From assembly GCA_030340625.1 (NCBI GenBank), contig JAOPHQ010005693.1:372001-436000 (forward strand): a DNA stretch of 64,000 nt. The letters are read 5' to 3'. Position 1 is the first letter of the stretch. Each line of letters opens with the position of its first letter. Of the stretch, positions 1-11,566 are shown piece after piece. The notes below the pieces were generated by a model. The model saw only the letters and a list, made by a program, of their open reading frames with translations, was not told where the DNA came from and made no database searches. The position numbers and the translations under genes were made by a program. This stretch comes from Merluccius polli. Taxonomy: Eukaryota > Chordata > Actinopteri > Gadiformes > Merlucciidae.

Positions 1-3000
1 ATGTGACTCTTGGAGGGCTTTCTTCTCCTTTGTCAGCTTAGCAACGCTCTCATCCTGAGAGGCCATCTCCTCAGTCAGGTTCTTCACCTAAACAAAACAA
101 AATAATGTATTATACATGGTAGTTAGTCATTCTATTATGTTGTAATCTTTTTTTCTGGTTCTGAGAGAGTTGATCTATACAAACCTTGTTCTCAGTGGCA
201 TGTTTCTCCTTCTCCACTTTGGCCAAGGTAAGCTCCAGGTCGTCGATGTCCTTCTTGAGCTCAGAGCATTCATCCTCCAGTTTCCTCTTCTTGGCAGTCA
301 GCTCAGCATTGATCTCCTCCTCATCCTCCAGTCTCTCAGTTGTCTCCTTGAGTTTGGCCTCAAGCTGGATCTTTCCTTTGATAAGTCCCTCACACCTCTC
401 TTCAGCATCATTCAGATTCTCTCCTTCCTGTTTGATATTTGAAAAAAATGAAGAACACGTCGCACCAACTGTCCCTCACTGTGTATGTTCACATGTGAAC
501 ACAAACATATATATGTTTACTTACAGAAGCCACTTGCAGCGTCAGATCATTCTTCTCCTGGATAAGAGAAACCATCTTCTCCTCCAGTTCCTTCTTCTTG
601 GCCAGGGCAGCAGCCAGGTCTGTCTTCATCTTGTCATAATTCTCCTTCATCTGGGAAAGCTCCTTCTCAGTTTCAGCACTTTTCAGAAGAGGCTTGATCT
701 TGTAGTAAACCTTCATCCATGGCCAGTGTTTGACATTCATGAATGAGCGGATGTTGTACTGAACAGTGTAGATGGCTTCCCTGTAAAATAAAATAAACCA
801 CCATAGTCATATCGGGGTTGCACTCAGTATCCAAAAACCAGTTTGAGATTTGATAGGAAGTTTTAAAACATACCTCCTCTCCATCATCTTCACAAACTCC
901 TTTCTCATGACATAACCTCTGCAGAGAGCCTGAATCATTCCAACCAAAGATGCCAGCTTCTCATCTCGCATCTCCTCAAGAACACCCAGAAGACCAGCTT
1001 TGAAGAACACCTTAATGTAAGAAGAGACATTTAGTCAGCGAGAAATTTCAATCAAGTATAAACATAAGTTTTGGCAACATTAAACATACCTTGGTGTGTC
1101 CAAACTTGTACTCATCATGGGGGACATCAATAGAACCAAGAAGTTTCTCAGAAGCCTTCTTGTTGTCAATGAACTGGCCCTCAGGAATGACACTGGCATT
1201 CAGTACTTTGTACCTGAAGCAGACCATTGTAATGTTTTAAACATTAACTTAATAGTTCAAAGGCATTTGTAAAGTTTTCCTTGTGATATCATTAAGGTAA
1301 TACCTCTGCTTGAAGTCAGCATAGAGGATTCTGCTGGGGAAGCCCTTTCTGCAGATTCTGATGCCCTCCAGTACACCGTTACACCTCAGCTGGTGGATAA
1401 CCAGGAAGTTCTCCATGAGTCCTGTGATTTTGGTGATATATATATAGTTAATATAATTATTTAGGCGTAACAATGACAATGAAAACCTGCACTTAAATGT
1501 CATATCCGAACCCAGACACTATAAATGGCATTCGCTCTTTTCAGTTACTGTACCTGGAGTCTTTGACTCATTGGGAATCAGGCAACGCACAAAGTGAGGA
1601 TGGGTGCTCCTCAAGTTGGTCATCAGTTTGCCCAAGTTCTCCTATAGACACATCATACCAAATACATATGAATTTAAGCATAAAGAACACAATCTGAAAA
1701 ATGATATGAAATGAAAAATATGTGGAACCAAAACGTTTGACTTCATTTTTACATTCATTTATGATTCATTCATCCTTACCCTGAACTGTGAAGACACAGT
1801 CTGCATGGAGCCACCCTTCTTCTTGCCTCCCTTCTTTGCACCACCGACCTCTGTGTTTAATTATTGGTTATTAGTTACCGTTCATTTTTCACCTTTATAC
1901 TTTTTTAAAACAAAGCCAATAAATGGCTGCAAATAAATGGTTATTATAATATCATTAAATTGGCAAACTATGGGTACAAACTGAGCAGTACCTTCAACTA
2001 CAGGTGGGTACAGGACAGGCAGGAGTTTGTTTGAGGACTTCTGGTACAGCTGCACAACAGAGTCATTCAGGGGATCCTTGTTCTTGTCCAGCCAGCCACA
2101 GATGTTGTAGTCCACAGTACCAGCATAGTGCACCAGTGAGAAGTGGGCCTCAGCCTTGCCCTTTGCGGGCTTGGGCTTCTCAAATGCTTTGTTCTTGCCA
2201 AGATGCTGGTCATACAGCTTGTTCTTGAATGTAGTGTCTGAGGCCTTGGGGAACATGCACTCCTCTTCAAGGATGGAGAAGATGCCCATTGGCTACATAG
2301 AAATAAATATATTCAGGAAATGTTATGATAAGGTAGTTTTAAATCACTCTTAGAATAGTGATATTAAGTTATAGAAGTCATGTGTACCTTCTCAATAAGC
2401 TCAATGCAGGCAGCCAAATCCATGCCGAAGTCAATGAACTCCCAGATGATACCCTCCTTCTTGTACTCCTCTTGCTCCAGGACAAACATGTGGTGGTTGA
2501 AGAACTGTTGCAGTTTCTCATTGGTGAAGTTGATGCACAGCTGCTCCATGCTGTTGTACTGTTAGGGGAAATGTAATCAACCTCAATTTAATTGACTATT
2601 CCAATGTAATGAATGAAATGCTGCTGCTGTTTTAACAACTTACATCAAAGATCTCAAAACCAGCAATGTCCAGCACACCAATGAAGAATTGTCTTGCTTG
2701 CTTGGTGTCCAGCATCTGGTTGATACGGATGACCATCCACAAGAACATCCTCTCATAGATAGACTTGGCCAGGGCACTCACTGAGTTATTGACCTGAAAT
2801 TACATTTTTGGGAGGGACAGATAATCAGATGTCTTCACCAAAAATATTTGTCTGATAATAGGCAATGCATCATATTAACACAAATTGTACCATATTGTGC
2901 TAACACGTGTTTTTTTTTTACCTGAGGTACAGTCTGTCCCTTGGTGACATACTCATTTCCGACCTTCACTCTGGGGTAGCAAAGAGCCTTCAGCATGTCA

Positions 3001-5377
3001 GCAGAATTCAGACCCAGCAGATAGGAAATCTTGTCGGCCTCTACAAAGTTAATATGAAATATACATGTGTTATTTTTCACTTTAATCACTGTAATAATGA
3101 CTTCAAATGTATTACAAGCAAATATACCAAAAATACTAGCTGATTGATGAATACATGTAATAGTTACCCTCATTGCCATCTGGCTCAGCCTGCTCCTCAC
3201 GCTGCTTCTGCTTGAACTTCATGTTACCGTGGTGAAGCACAGCACCAGTAAACTTATAGATGCCCATCTTCTCCTCATTATTGAAGCCCAAAATATCAAT
3301 AGCAGTCTGTGTTGAAAACAAGGCATAATTTAGAACACATTTTAGAAAATTAATTTAATGTGGAAAATATATTAAGTGGGTTCCAAACAAGCACTCACAT
3401 CAGTAGCAACCAACTCCTCTTTGTCATCAATGCTGGCCACAGTGATCTGACCCTGACTGCACATGGGGAAGTCGTAGGGGTTGGTGGTGATGAGCGTCAT
3501 TTCTGAAAGATTAAACAAGTGTCATTTTCTGCTCGGATTTTGTCAATGTCATTTCTCACATGTGTTCTGCCAGCTAACACATAACTTCTGAATCAAAAAT
3601 TGAAATTCTTGCTTTACACTTACACACTTCGTCCAATCTTTCCAATGGGAGATACAAACTTTACCAACACACATTTTATTCTAGAATTAAAACCACCCTT
3701 TCACATAACACATTTTGAAAAACATCTTATTTAAAAAAGATAAAGGCGATTCTGGATAACACTGCATCTCACTATTACATCATCTTACCAATGAGCTCAG
3801 GTTTGTGGTTGGTCATCATCTGGTAGAAGATGTGGTAGCCTCTCTCATCAGGAAGCTGGAATGTCACTCTAGACTTCTCCAGCAGATCTATAAGTCACAT
3901 TCATGAATAAAAACCTCTTCCACTAATAATCATAGTTATTTCTCTCATATTTATAACAAGATACTTACAAGTCTCAATGTCAGCACTGGACAGTTTACCA
4001 GTTGCGTGGAAATGAATTCTGATGAATTTACCCTGTTTGGAAATAAATTGTTTTAACTTCCTCAAAAAGTAATCAAAAACTAAGGTGCTTCTTCTGCGAG
4101 GTAATCATCTCATACTTACAAAACGAGAGGAGTTGTCATTTCTCACAGTCTTGGCATTACCGTAGGCCTCCAGCAGGGGATTGGCTGCAATAATCTGGTC
4201 CTCCAGTGAGCCCTATAATCAAATTAAAATTGTTAATACTTTTTCAGTGAATCATATTTCTATTCTATGTCATTGTAGTCTAATTTATTTAATGTGTCAT
4301 TGTGTCAATGTGTTATTGATTCTTTTCTTTTTTTTTAAATATACCTGAATCTTTCCAGCACCTGCGTCCTTCTTCTTTTCTCCTCCACCCACTGAGATGG
4401 TAGCAAAGTACTGGATGACACGCTTGGTGTTCACAGTCTTTCCAGCACCGGATTCTCCACTGGGTATAAAACGATGAATAAAGTAAGTGAGTTTTACAAT
4501 GTATGAGTCATTGTGTTATATTTATATCATATTAACAGAAACAAACATACGTGATCAAGACAGACTGGTTCTCTCTATCTGTAAAACAAACATATTCAAA
4601 ATTGAAAAGAGTTCTTATGAATAAAAAAAAGATCAGATTAGGAATTTGACATTTTTAATTTACATACCAGTGAGCATGTTCTGGAAGGCGTTGTCAGAGA
4701 CAGAGAAGATGTGGGGTGGAGCCTCCATACGCTTCTTGCCTCTATAGGCATTGACAACCGACTGATCGTACACTGGGAGCCACTTGTAGGGGTTTACAGT
4801 GGCACAGAACAGCCCAGAGTAGGTCTGAAGGAGATCAGAGAGAGATGATCATTAATATGCTCTGTGTTATCGTTCAGTAATATTTTACTTCATTTAGTGG
4901 GTAATATCTTACGTAGATCATCCATGCTGCATAACGCTCTGCAAGGTTATACAACACAGAGGCTTCATTGAGATGGGTCATCATGGCCATGTCCTCAATT
5001 TTGTCGTACTTGGGAGGATTCATGGGTGTGACATCATCCTCCTTGACTGTCTTCTCCTAAAATATGGAAACACCCTTTTTAGTTTTCTTAACAGTGCAGC
5101 TATTACAACTTTCAGTTTCCTACTGTTAATACCAACATATTAGCTTTTGCCATGATCAACCTCTGCCTACCTCCTGGGTAGTCAGCACTTTCACGGTGAC
5201 TTTGCCACCGTCCCTCTTCAGGATGGTACACTTGAGGTACAGCTCCTTAGCATCAGTCACATATGCAGCAGCCTTCGCATCAAAGGGCTTGCTCTGGGCC
5301 TCAATCCTCTCCTTCTCTGGCTTACGGAGGTAAATGGCAGCCTTGCCGTAAACGGCCATCTCTGCGTCCGTACTCAT
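1..5377 (-). CDS. Gene A: fast skeletal-type myosin heavy chain, 5' part (partial, cut by window edge)
   Basis: Actin-based motor heavy chain of the sarcomeric thick filament. Coding exons, 5' to 3': 5171-5377, 4913-5056, 4668-4824, 4551-4578, 4345-4459, 4120-4212, 3969-4032, 3789-3887, 3399-3502, 3168-3306, 2922-3040, 2644-2793, 2388-2558, 1992-2292, 1780-1850, 1554-1641, 1304-1421, 1090-1213, 874-1010, 525-780, 185-427, 1-87 (continues off the left edge). They sum to 3015 bp, or 1005 in-frame codons. Visible motifs are the P-loop GESGAGKT (residues about 179-186, across an exon junction), switch I NDNSSRFGK, switch II DIAGFE, the SH1/SH2 cysteines in LRCNGVLEGIRICRKGF, light-chain-binding helices, and the start of the S2 coiled coil after KHWPWMK. 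All visible introns are GT-AG. The ATG at 5375-5377 opens the conserved MSTDAEMAVYG N-terminus. Compared with B and C it has Tyr for Phe just after switch II (FDYNSMEQ) and Ser for Glu in VYDQSVV. No disabling change is seen; exact paralog identity is unknown. Confidence 0.95.
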
Positions 5378-5385
5378 GGTGGCAG

Positions 5386-5492
5386 CTTATTTCAAGAAAA
5401 AAAAATTTGCTTTATTTTATCTGACGTGCACATGGCTTCAAGAAGGTTTGGAGTTGTTGTTCAGTGATGAGATGATATTAAATAATTCTCAC
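5386..5492 (-). other. Gene A intron between non-coding exon 2 and first coding exon
   Basis: The first coding exon carries eight untranslated bases (5378-5385) before the ATG, preceded by a T-rich acceptor ending in AG at 5386-5387. The 5' side is a GT donor next to the non-coding exon at 5493-5527. The same short intron is found in genes B and C. Confidence 0.6.
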
Positions 5493-5527
5493 CGTATTCT
5501 TCCCTTCAACCGCAGAAGAAATTGTTC
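5493..5527 (-). other. Gene A non-coding 5' exon 2
   Basis: A 35-bp block conserved in all three genes (27101-27135 in B, 56093-56127 in C). It is bounded by a polypyrimidine-AG acceptor and a GTGAG donor on the minus strand. Its position, small size and conservation match the short second untranslated exon typical of sarcomeric MYH genes. This is inferred from sequence without transcript data. Confidence 0.65.
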
Positions 5528-5693
5528 CTTTAAAAAAAAGTTATTAATGATGTTAATGAGTCTCAAGGTGTAAGTCAAAACATTTTCAAAATGGAAAATA
5601 TAATTTAAAATCAAATGCGCGTCAGTGCAGAGGCACTTGCTTGTGTGTATCTAATTGTGTCAGATTTCTCTCTTTAACATTTAATTATCTTAT

Positions 5694-5955
5694 TAGTGGC
5701 TCAGGAGGTAGAGCCGGTTGTCTGCCAACCTGAAGGTTGCTGGTTCGATCACCGGCTCCTCCTAGCTAAATGTTGAGGTGTCCCTGAGCAAGACACCGAA
5801 CCCTAACTGCTCTCGATCAACTGGCTGTTGATTTGCATGGTTGACACCGCTGTCGGTGTGTGAATGGGTGAATGTGAGGCAATAATTGTAAAGCGCTTTG
5901 AGTGGCCAGACGTCTGAATAGCACTCTATTAATGCAGTCAATTTACCATTTACCA
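5694..5955 (+). repeat. tRNA-derived SINE in gene A 5'-UTR intron
   Basis: The left end resembles a tRNA gene with a box A-like segment (TGGCTCAGGAGGTAGA) and a box B (GGTTCGATCACC). The body ends in a tail (TAAAGCGCTTTGAGTGGCC, then AATGCAGTCAATTTACCATT) typical of fish SINEs that share a LINE 3' end. It lies antisense to the gene. Orthologous copies sit in the same intron of B and C, so insertion predates the gene duplications. It is not a functional tRNA gene. Confidence 0.75.
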
Positions 5956-6251
5956 CCTGAAAACCAACAAAGCAAAATTAAAAATAATCTAAATAAAATC
6001 AGAGAAGAGTTAGGTTAACAAGACTAATGCAAAAATAAAACCTAACCTAGAGCAACCACATACAAATCTCCAGTTCTAATGGTTTGTAAAACAAAAATAA
6101 AAGTAAGTATCTTTCAAGTAAAGAATAGATAAAGTAAGTAAGAAGTAGGTAGGTAAAAGTAATTGAAATACATGAAAATAACCTCTGCTGAATCTCTGCT
6201 CTAATGCAATGGTCTATCCTAGACAGCAACTGAAGCATCAGCCTGACTTAC

Positions 6252-6352
6252 CACCAGTTGTAATAACCTGAAATCCCCTGCAGTCTATCCATCTCATCTT
6301 GTGGCCTCTTATATAGAGGTTGTTCTGCAGTCCAGGCAGAAACTAAATAAGG
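6252..6352 (-). promoter_or_regulatory. Gene A core promoter and non-coding exon 1
   Basis: On the minus strand a TATA box (TATATAAG, plus coordinates 6308-6315) lies about 25-30 bp before a probable start site near 6280. A short untranslated exon then ends at a GTAAGT donor (exon left edge 6252). An A/T-rich MEF2/CArG-like motif (6343-6352, CTAAATAAGG on the plus strand) lies about 28 bp upstream of the TATA box and is conserved in all three genes. The TATA element and donor are read directly; the factor-binding role is inferred. Confidence 0.6.
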
Positions 6353-7217
6353 GCAGATCTTCTAAAGGCTTTCATTTAGCTCAGCATTTGATTTATTTAA
6401 TGGCTCATACCTTGAGTGACATACATGATAACAACATATATATAGCATATGTATTTGTATTGCAATAGTTTAACTGCAGCAACAATACATTTCAACAGTT
6501 TGTATGCTGGAATCCAATTCATAATGGTCTTCAAAGATGTTCAAATAGGATGGAATATATTGTTTGTTGATTTTGCCATCTTTCAAATATACTAACTCAT
6601 AATTTAAAAGTTATTATTAAAAAAAGTTATTTTTAGGTATTTACAGTAAAACTGTGTATACCTATTGTATTTCTAGGGATTATTGTTATTTTTATTTTAC
6701 ATGCATTTGTTTTCATGCAGATTGTGATAGCATTTGCTTTGTTTCAGAAGTTGAACATCGGTTGAATCTATAAATAAATCATATTAAAGTTTATTACGAG
6801 TGCATGCCATATTTCAACTGTGAGCCAGCAATCCTTCTTTGGCATGGTTAGAGTTTAAAAACTTTCATGACATAATGCCAGGGAATACGATTTAATAGAG
6901 GCCTGATACTGAGGGGTAGTGTTGCATGTATTAATATCTTTTGGAGTGCACTCCCATCACTGCTTCCATCGCTACCAAGTTTTTTATTATGATTTCATCA
7001 ACCCAGTTTGATATGTAACCAATCTTTTCCTTAAAATAAACTATTGATAAACTAATCAGTTTACTATTGATGTATAAAGGTGTTGTGGCTCTACCCAGCA
7101 TCTATTAACCTATCTGTCTTACTAGCCATCTGGAGATCAAATGACCAATTTTATGTAAATGTTAACTATATGAAGGTCAATATATCTTAAGGATGCATAT
7201 AGCTTTTCAACAAACAT
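6353..7217. other. Distal 5' flank of gene A, no gene seen
   Basis: AT-rich non-coding DNA alignable to the flanks of B and C, except for about 400 bp (roughly 6440-6830) that B and C lack. No conserved reading frame or transposon termini were recognised. It may hold muscle enhancers, but none can be identified from sequence alone. Confidence 0.4.
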
Positions 7218-7243
7218 GCTGTGTGTGTGTGTGTGTGTGTGTG
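7218..7243. repeat. (TG)n microsatellite
   Basis: A pure TG run of about 25 bp. The orthologous runs near 28630 and 57460 are shorter, showing copy-number variation among the three upstream regions. Confidence 0.8.
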
Positions 7244-7399
7244 GGTGTATCATTTACAATAAAGGAGCCTGACCTTTGCATATGGAATAGGGTTAATGGG
7301 TTTGACCAGCAGCATTTCTATGCTCTCTGAGCTGCCTCAACCCCAAACAAGGACCTGAACTGTTACAAGCCTCTCAAGTGTTAAATACCACTACAACCT

Positions 7400-8077
7400 G
7401 AACAATGGATGCTCCTTCTTAGGGGTTCAAACGTGTACTCGAGTGAACAAGTACCCTTCAAGCAAGTTATCAACGAAAATCTTTTTGTCACATTTTCGAC
7501 ATCTTACAAATACAATATTATATACGATGATGATATGTGTTTTGGCAAAGTTCAACAGAGGGCGGGGTGGGCGTTCCCCACGCGTTTCCCCAAGTTTTAC
7601 AATAATGTCTGCTCGCCAGGGACGTCCCGACATCAAACTTGAAAGTGACATGTATAGCAGCATAGCGCATAGCTGTCGTGGTGTATTAAAAATAATCACA
7701 CATCTCAATAGCGGCGTATGCAGTTTATGCAGATATTGGATATTCAGCAGCTACTCACGCTCTGAATTAGCGATGTGACCTGGTGAATTAAAGACGCAAT
7801 CATGGGTATGAGTCCTGTGTGTCTAGCGGTGTCTACCTGCCCATACCTGCCGAGGAGATGGAGCGTCAATATTTCTTCACAATAGGCGAATTACAAAGTA
7901 CCCTGCCCTAAACAATGCTAAAATGCATGCACATTTTGTAAATTGCATTTCCATTAGTAAGTATTTCATTAATCAAGTTTCATATGAAAATACTTTCTTT
8001 TACTTAGTTATTGGGCTTTATATTACATCTAGGAAAAGTTCATGTTTACTTGTGATGTTTAAACGCCATACAACTAT

Positions 8078-8091
<14 letters not shown>
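7400..8091. other. Conserved spacer block A (non-coding)
   Basis: About 690 bp with strong similarity to 28800-29510 and 57630-58340. It contains a GC-rich core (about 7555-7640). A 111-codon frame is present in all three copies, but it has no recognisable domain and its length and start differ among copies. The minus strand is also open, so I do not call a gene. Confidence 0.45.

Positions 8092-8134
<43 letters not shown>
8092..8134. repeat. (TA)n microsatellite
   Basis: An uninterrupted TA run, 43 bp. The orthologous run is about 114 bp in spacer B-C and about 75 bp upstream of C. Confidence 0.9.
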
Positions 8135-8137
<3 letters not shown>

Positions 8138-8188
8138 GTATGTTACATGCAGTGTATGCAATATTAACTGCATGTAACATACAATTAT
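8132..8188. repeat. 22-bp perfect inverted repeat (hairpin)
   Basis: Arms at 8132-8153 and 8167-8188 are perfect inverted copies separated by a 13-nt loop, directly abutting the TA microsatellite. The same hairpin is at 29621-29677 in spacer B-C. It could be the remnant of a MITE or simply a cruciform-forming element. Confidence 0.8.
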
Positions 8189-8539
8189 GCACAAGGCGCA
8201 ATTTACAACACTAGTCCACGGAAGGCCTTTTTAAAAGTAAAATAAATTATCTTATCTAATTATCTTATAAGATGATCTTATTTTTTGCAATAGTTTCTTA
8301 CAGTTACTGAATTGTATTACATTTCATTTTATGTCAGAATTTCTATGTCTGAATGTGTTTTTGTAGCACTGAACCTGATGCCTGATGTCAGAGTGCTTGA
8401 CCTCAATGAAATGCACCAGTGACACATTGCTTGCTATTTGGCTGGCAGAGGTGACATTAAGATTAAAGAGACTTTATTGCCATGTGTACCAAGTAAAATA
8501 AAATGATTGCTTACCATTTACTTCTGTAGTCTAAACACA

Positions 8540-8548
8540 ATAATAATA

Positions 8549-8600
<52 letters not shown>
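8540..8600. repeat. (AAT)n microsatellite
   Basis: An imperfect AAT/ATA trinucleotide run. In spacer B-C the corresponding run at about 36417-36449 is shorter and is followed by about 420 bp that is missing here. Confidence 0.8.
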
Positions 8601-8603
<3 letters not shown>

Positions 8604-8928
8604 TTTGACTGTCAATCTGTTCTACGGTTAACCAGGATAGGCACTTATTTATTATGTATGTATCCCAGTCTTTGATGGATTAAACTTTGAATTTGAGTTG
8701 TAACAATTTGTTCAGAGGTACAGACAAGTCATTACTATTAATAGTATGTACAGTGTGGTTTAAATAATCTGTGCACATGGACACATTGGCTGTGTCTAAG
8801 ACCAATGGAAAGCCATTTTTTGTGAGCAAAGAGGTTGCAAACATTTTGTTCAATCGAAAACTAAAAAACGTAATAAAAAACAATTTCCATGGACTATTTG
8901 AATGATTATTCATTGTCATCCACTACAT

Positions 8929-9138
8929 ATGTGGTTCCCAACCTTAGGCTCCCCTTATATGCATATAGGGGCCGCAGGTGATTGCTGAAATGAGCTAGAA
9001 ATATTTTTGATAAATATTTGATGATCCATTAAAAAAAGTATTTGTGTTGAAGCAAATGCCCAAAAGTTATAGTTGGGGTTGCAAACATTTTTAGAGCTCG
9101 AAATGGGGTCACAGGCCAATAACAGCTGTAAACCACTG
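8929..9138. repeat. Degenerate hAT-like MITE (possible)
   Basis: The left end GTGGTTCCCAACC and the right end GTAAACCACTG are imperfect inverted copies resembling the CAGTGGTTC termini of many hAT-derived MITEs. The 210-bp interval has no coding capacity. No clear 8-bp target duplication remains. Orthologous copy at about 37198-37405. Confidence 0.35.
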
Positions 9139-10540
9139 CCTGACACAAAGATTTTAACACGGTTTATCCGCCGTGAAAGAAAAATGAACACGGCCATTTC
9201 AGATGGCAATTTGTATTTGTGTTATATTTGTATCATCTCTATAATGTCAAATGTATGTAGCGTTAGATATAGTGCATTTCCATCAAGGTCTTATCCCATA
9301 TTTGAATAAACTATGGTCTATTCTGTTCTATCATATTTTCGATTTAACTTATCTGTGTTGATAACTCTTACATGTATGTCCATAAGAGTCCCTCAATAAG
9401 CCAACCGTTCTCTCTTGTCTATCATAGCTGCCCATGAGCCACAGCTATGGACCCCACATGCCTGAACATGTGCCTGCACTCCTCTACCCACATGATTATG
9501 TGGCACACTGCTGCCAAATGGCTAAAGGCCTTTTTAGGATTTTTGTATGCTACCTCGACTCACTTTCTCTGCGCTTCAAGATTCCTTAGCCACCTTTTGC
9601 AATATTGTTTGTAGGTTCTGACAAAGTTTTAATGTAATTCAAAGTTTAAGGGTAATTCATTCACAAAAGCAAGTGCAGGTAGGGTGGTGTGGGGAAAGGT
9701 TTGGCAGCCAAATGAGCATTGGACCATACCATCGCTAAGCCTATGGTATTCTGATTTTTGGGTTACCACCAGGGATGGAAAGCACTTTTAGTAACTTTAA
9801 TTACTGTACTGTAAATATTTGCATTAGTTGTACTTGTACTTCAATGTTATTTTAAACTTCATACAACATTCCAAACGATGGTTTTACTTCTTACTTCACT
9901 CAATTGATCTGAATGCCTGAAGTACAATACTGTATGGTATGACTAAAAGTATTTTAAATAAATATATTTATTTCAGCTAACAGGTTAAACTGAACAAGTT
10001 GAACAGAGAGAGAGAGAGATTTTGAAACTAAACAACTAAAATAAACGTCCCCTCCCTCCCTGCTCCCTCCCGATGTTTCTCCACCATTGAAAAGTGTTGC
10101 ATTTTGATATTTTGATTATATTCTCATTAAAGAGCATTACACTCACTAATAGCTAAAGGATGGCTATGCCATTTGTAACAAATTACACTCAAATAATAGC
10201 TCTTGAATCTTAACTTCAGCACCTTTAAAGTACCAGTGAACCCAATATCGTGTTCTTTGTATGTCTTTGAAGAGTGTGTGTGGTTGATAACTGACTTACA
10301 GCTTCACTTGGCCCCAGTCAGACTGATTAGACTCAGGGGCTGGGTGGGGCTGCACACCTGTGGTGCATGAGCAATCATGGCACCCAGGAAAAAACAGCTA
10401 TCATCACACCTCATGTCATGACAGAAGGTGCATCCCAAGTCTCTTAAATTGCATCCACGTTTCCCTCACTTGCGTCCTTTCGTTGCGTCTTAGTCCCTTC
10501 CACCGAGGATGCATGGAGAGACGCAAGGAAACCATGCTGT
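9139..10540. other. Spacer A-B, no gene seen
   Basis: Non-coding DNA alignable to 37406-40100 of spacer B-C. The site corresponding to 9858-9861 carries a 1307-bp LTR insertion in spacer B-C. No open frame with recognisable domains was seen. Confidence 0.4.
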
Positions 10541-10621
10541 TATTATTATTATTGTTATTATTGTTATTATTGTTATTATTATTATTATTATTATTACTAT
10601 TATTACTATTATATTATTATA
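10541..10621. repeat. (TTA)n microsatellite
   Basis: An imperfect TTA/TTG trinucleotide tract. It creates a spurious poly-leucine reading frame on the plus strand. The orthologous tract is at about 40101-40184. Confidence 0.85.
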
Positions 10622-10882
10622 TCAAGAAGCATAAAATAACGGGCACTGTTTCGCTGCCATCTCGTTCAAATTCACCAGATGTTAGAGGTGGAGTTAATAA
10701 CATGGCTGCTGTTCTGCTGTGGAGAGTTACGGGAAGGCTGCTCTCGTGTTTTCTCGCTCATAGCTCCTCAGAGATCCCTCCTCGCTCTCTATTCCTCACT
10801 TCTGAGCAGAAATCAAAGCTTTGGGACGTCCTTCAAAATGGTGGACCTGAACGACTTCCGGTTCAAGCGAGGATCGAGGAGC

Positions 10883-11288
10883 TGTTAAGAATAAATAATA
10901 ACATATGTATCAGCAGGCTGTAATATCTACACATAGCCACAAAGGAATAGAAATAAATATACAAGTTGTATTAACTGCACCTGAACACCAGATGGCGGCA
11001 CACATAATACACTGGGGGCGGGCGCTCAACACTAGCCAATCAGAGCATATTATGCGTCATAGAGGCCACGCCTGCCCAGATACTACCAAACTACAGATCC
11101 GGGGGGAGGGCAGAAACCCCCCAGGCAGCGTATCTGTTAAGATATCCAGCTAAGGGGTCGTTCCACGCGCGTGAATTTTACAATACCCCTCCATTTGTTT
11201 CGTAGATTAATATAACTAAAGCTAAACAAATATAGTGAGTTAAAGCGATCCTTTGTCGGCAGCCTCCTTCCTCAAAGAACACACTACA
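10883..11288. mobile_element. 406-bp solo LTR, only in spacer A-B
   Basis: The element starts with TGTTAAG, ends with CACTACA, and is flanked by a 4-bp duplication GAGC (10879-10882 and 11289-11292). Spacer B-C shows the near-empty site (ATCGAGGAACAGGG at about 40432). TG..CA ends, a 4-bp duplication and no internal coding region fit a solo LTR left by recombination. Family not identified. Confidence 0.7.
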
Positions 11289-11566
11289 GAGCAGGGAAAT
11301 ATGAAATAAGAGACTTGGTTGACACCAACTTGCCATTTCCAATAATTTGATATATTCTACCTGTGTCTTTTGTCGGAGGGCAAAAGAGCAAATGCCACTT
11401 ATGTGGCAGGAGGCAACTGCTACACTCTTGTATGATTTTCAAGACAGTAAGAGTAATTCAGAAAAAATAGGATTTTTTTTGCCAATCTCTGCCATCAGTC
11501 ATCTTGCATACATACCATCTTTTACCCTTTTTTTGTCTTACACTTTCCAGTCCAATGTGCCAGTGC

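Noticed and set aside
489..740. Separate small proteins such as the 83-codon frame (and similar ones across 17.4-26.9 and 46.4-55.9 kb)
   Set aside because: These are single myosin exons read into introns; they belong to genes A, B and C.
5694..5770. Possible tRNA gene
   Set aside because: The box A/B-like sequence is the head of a SINE with a LINE-like tail, repeated in all three genes; it does not fold into a complete tRNA by eye.
7443..7778. 111-codon gene conserved in three copies
   Set aside because: Starts and lengths differ among copies, both strands are open, and no domain is recognised; conservation is explained by recent duplication.
10360..10923. 187-codon frame with a long poly-leucine stretch (also at 39923)
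   Set aside because: The poly-Leu part is a TTA microsatellite, and the rest has no recognisable domain and is interrupted by a solo LTR in one copy.
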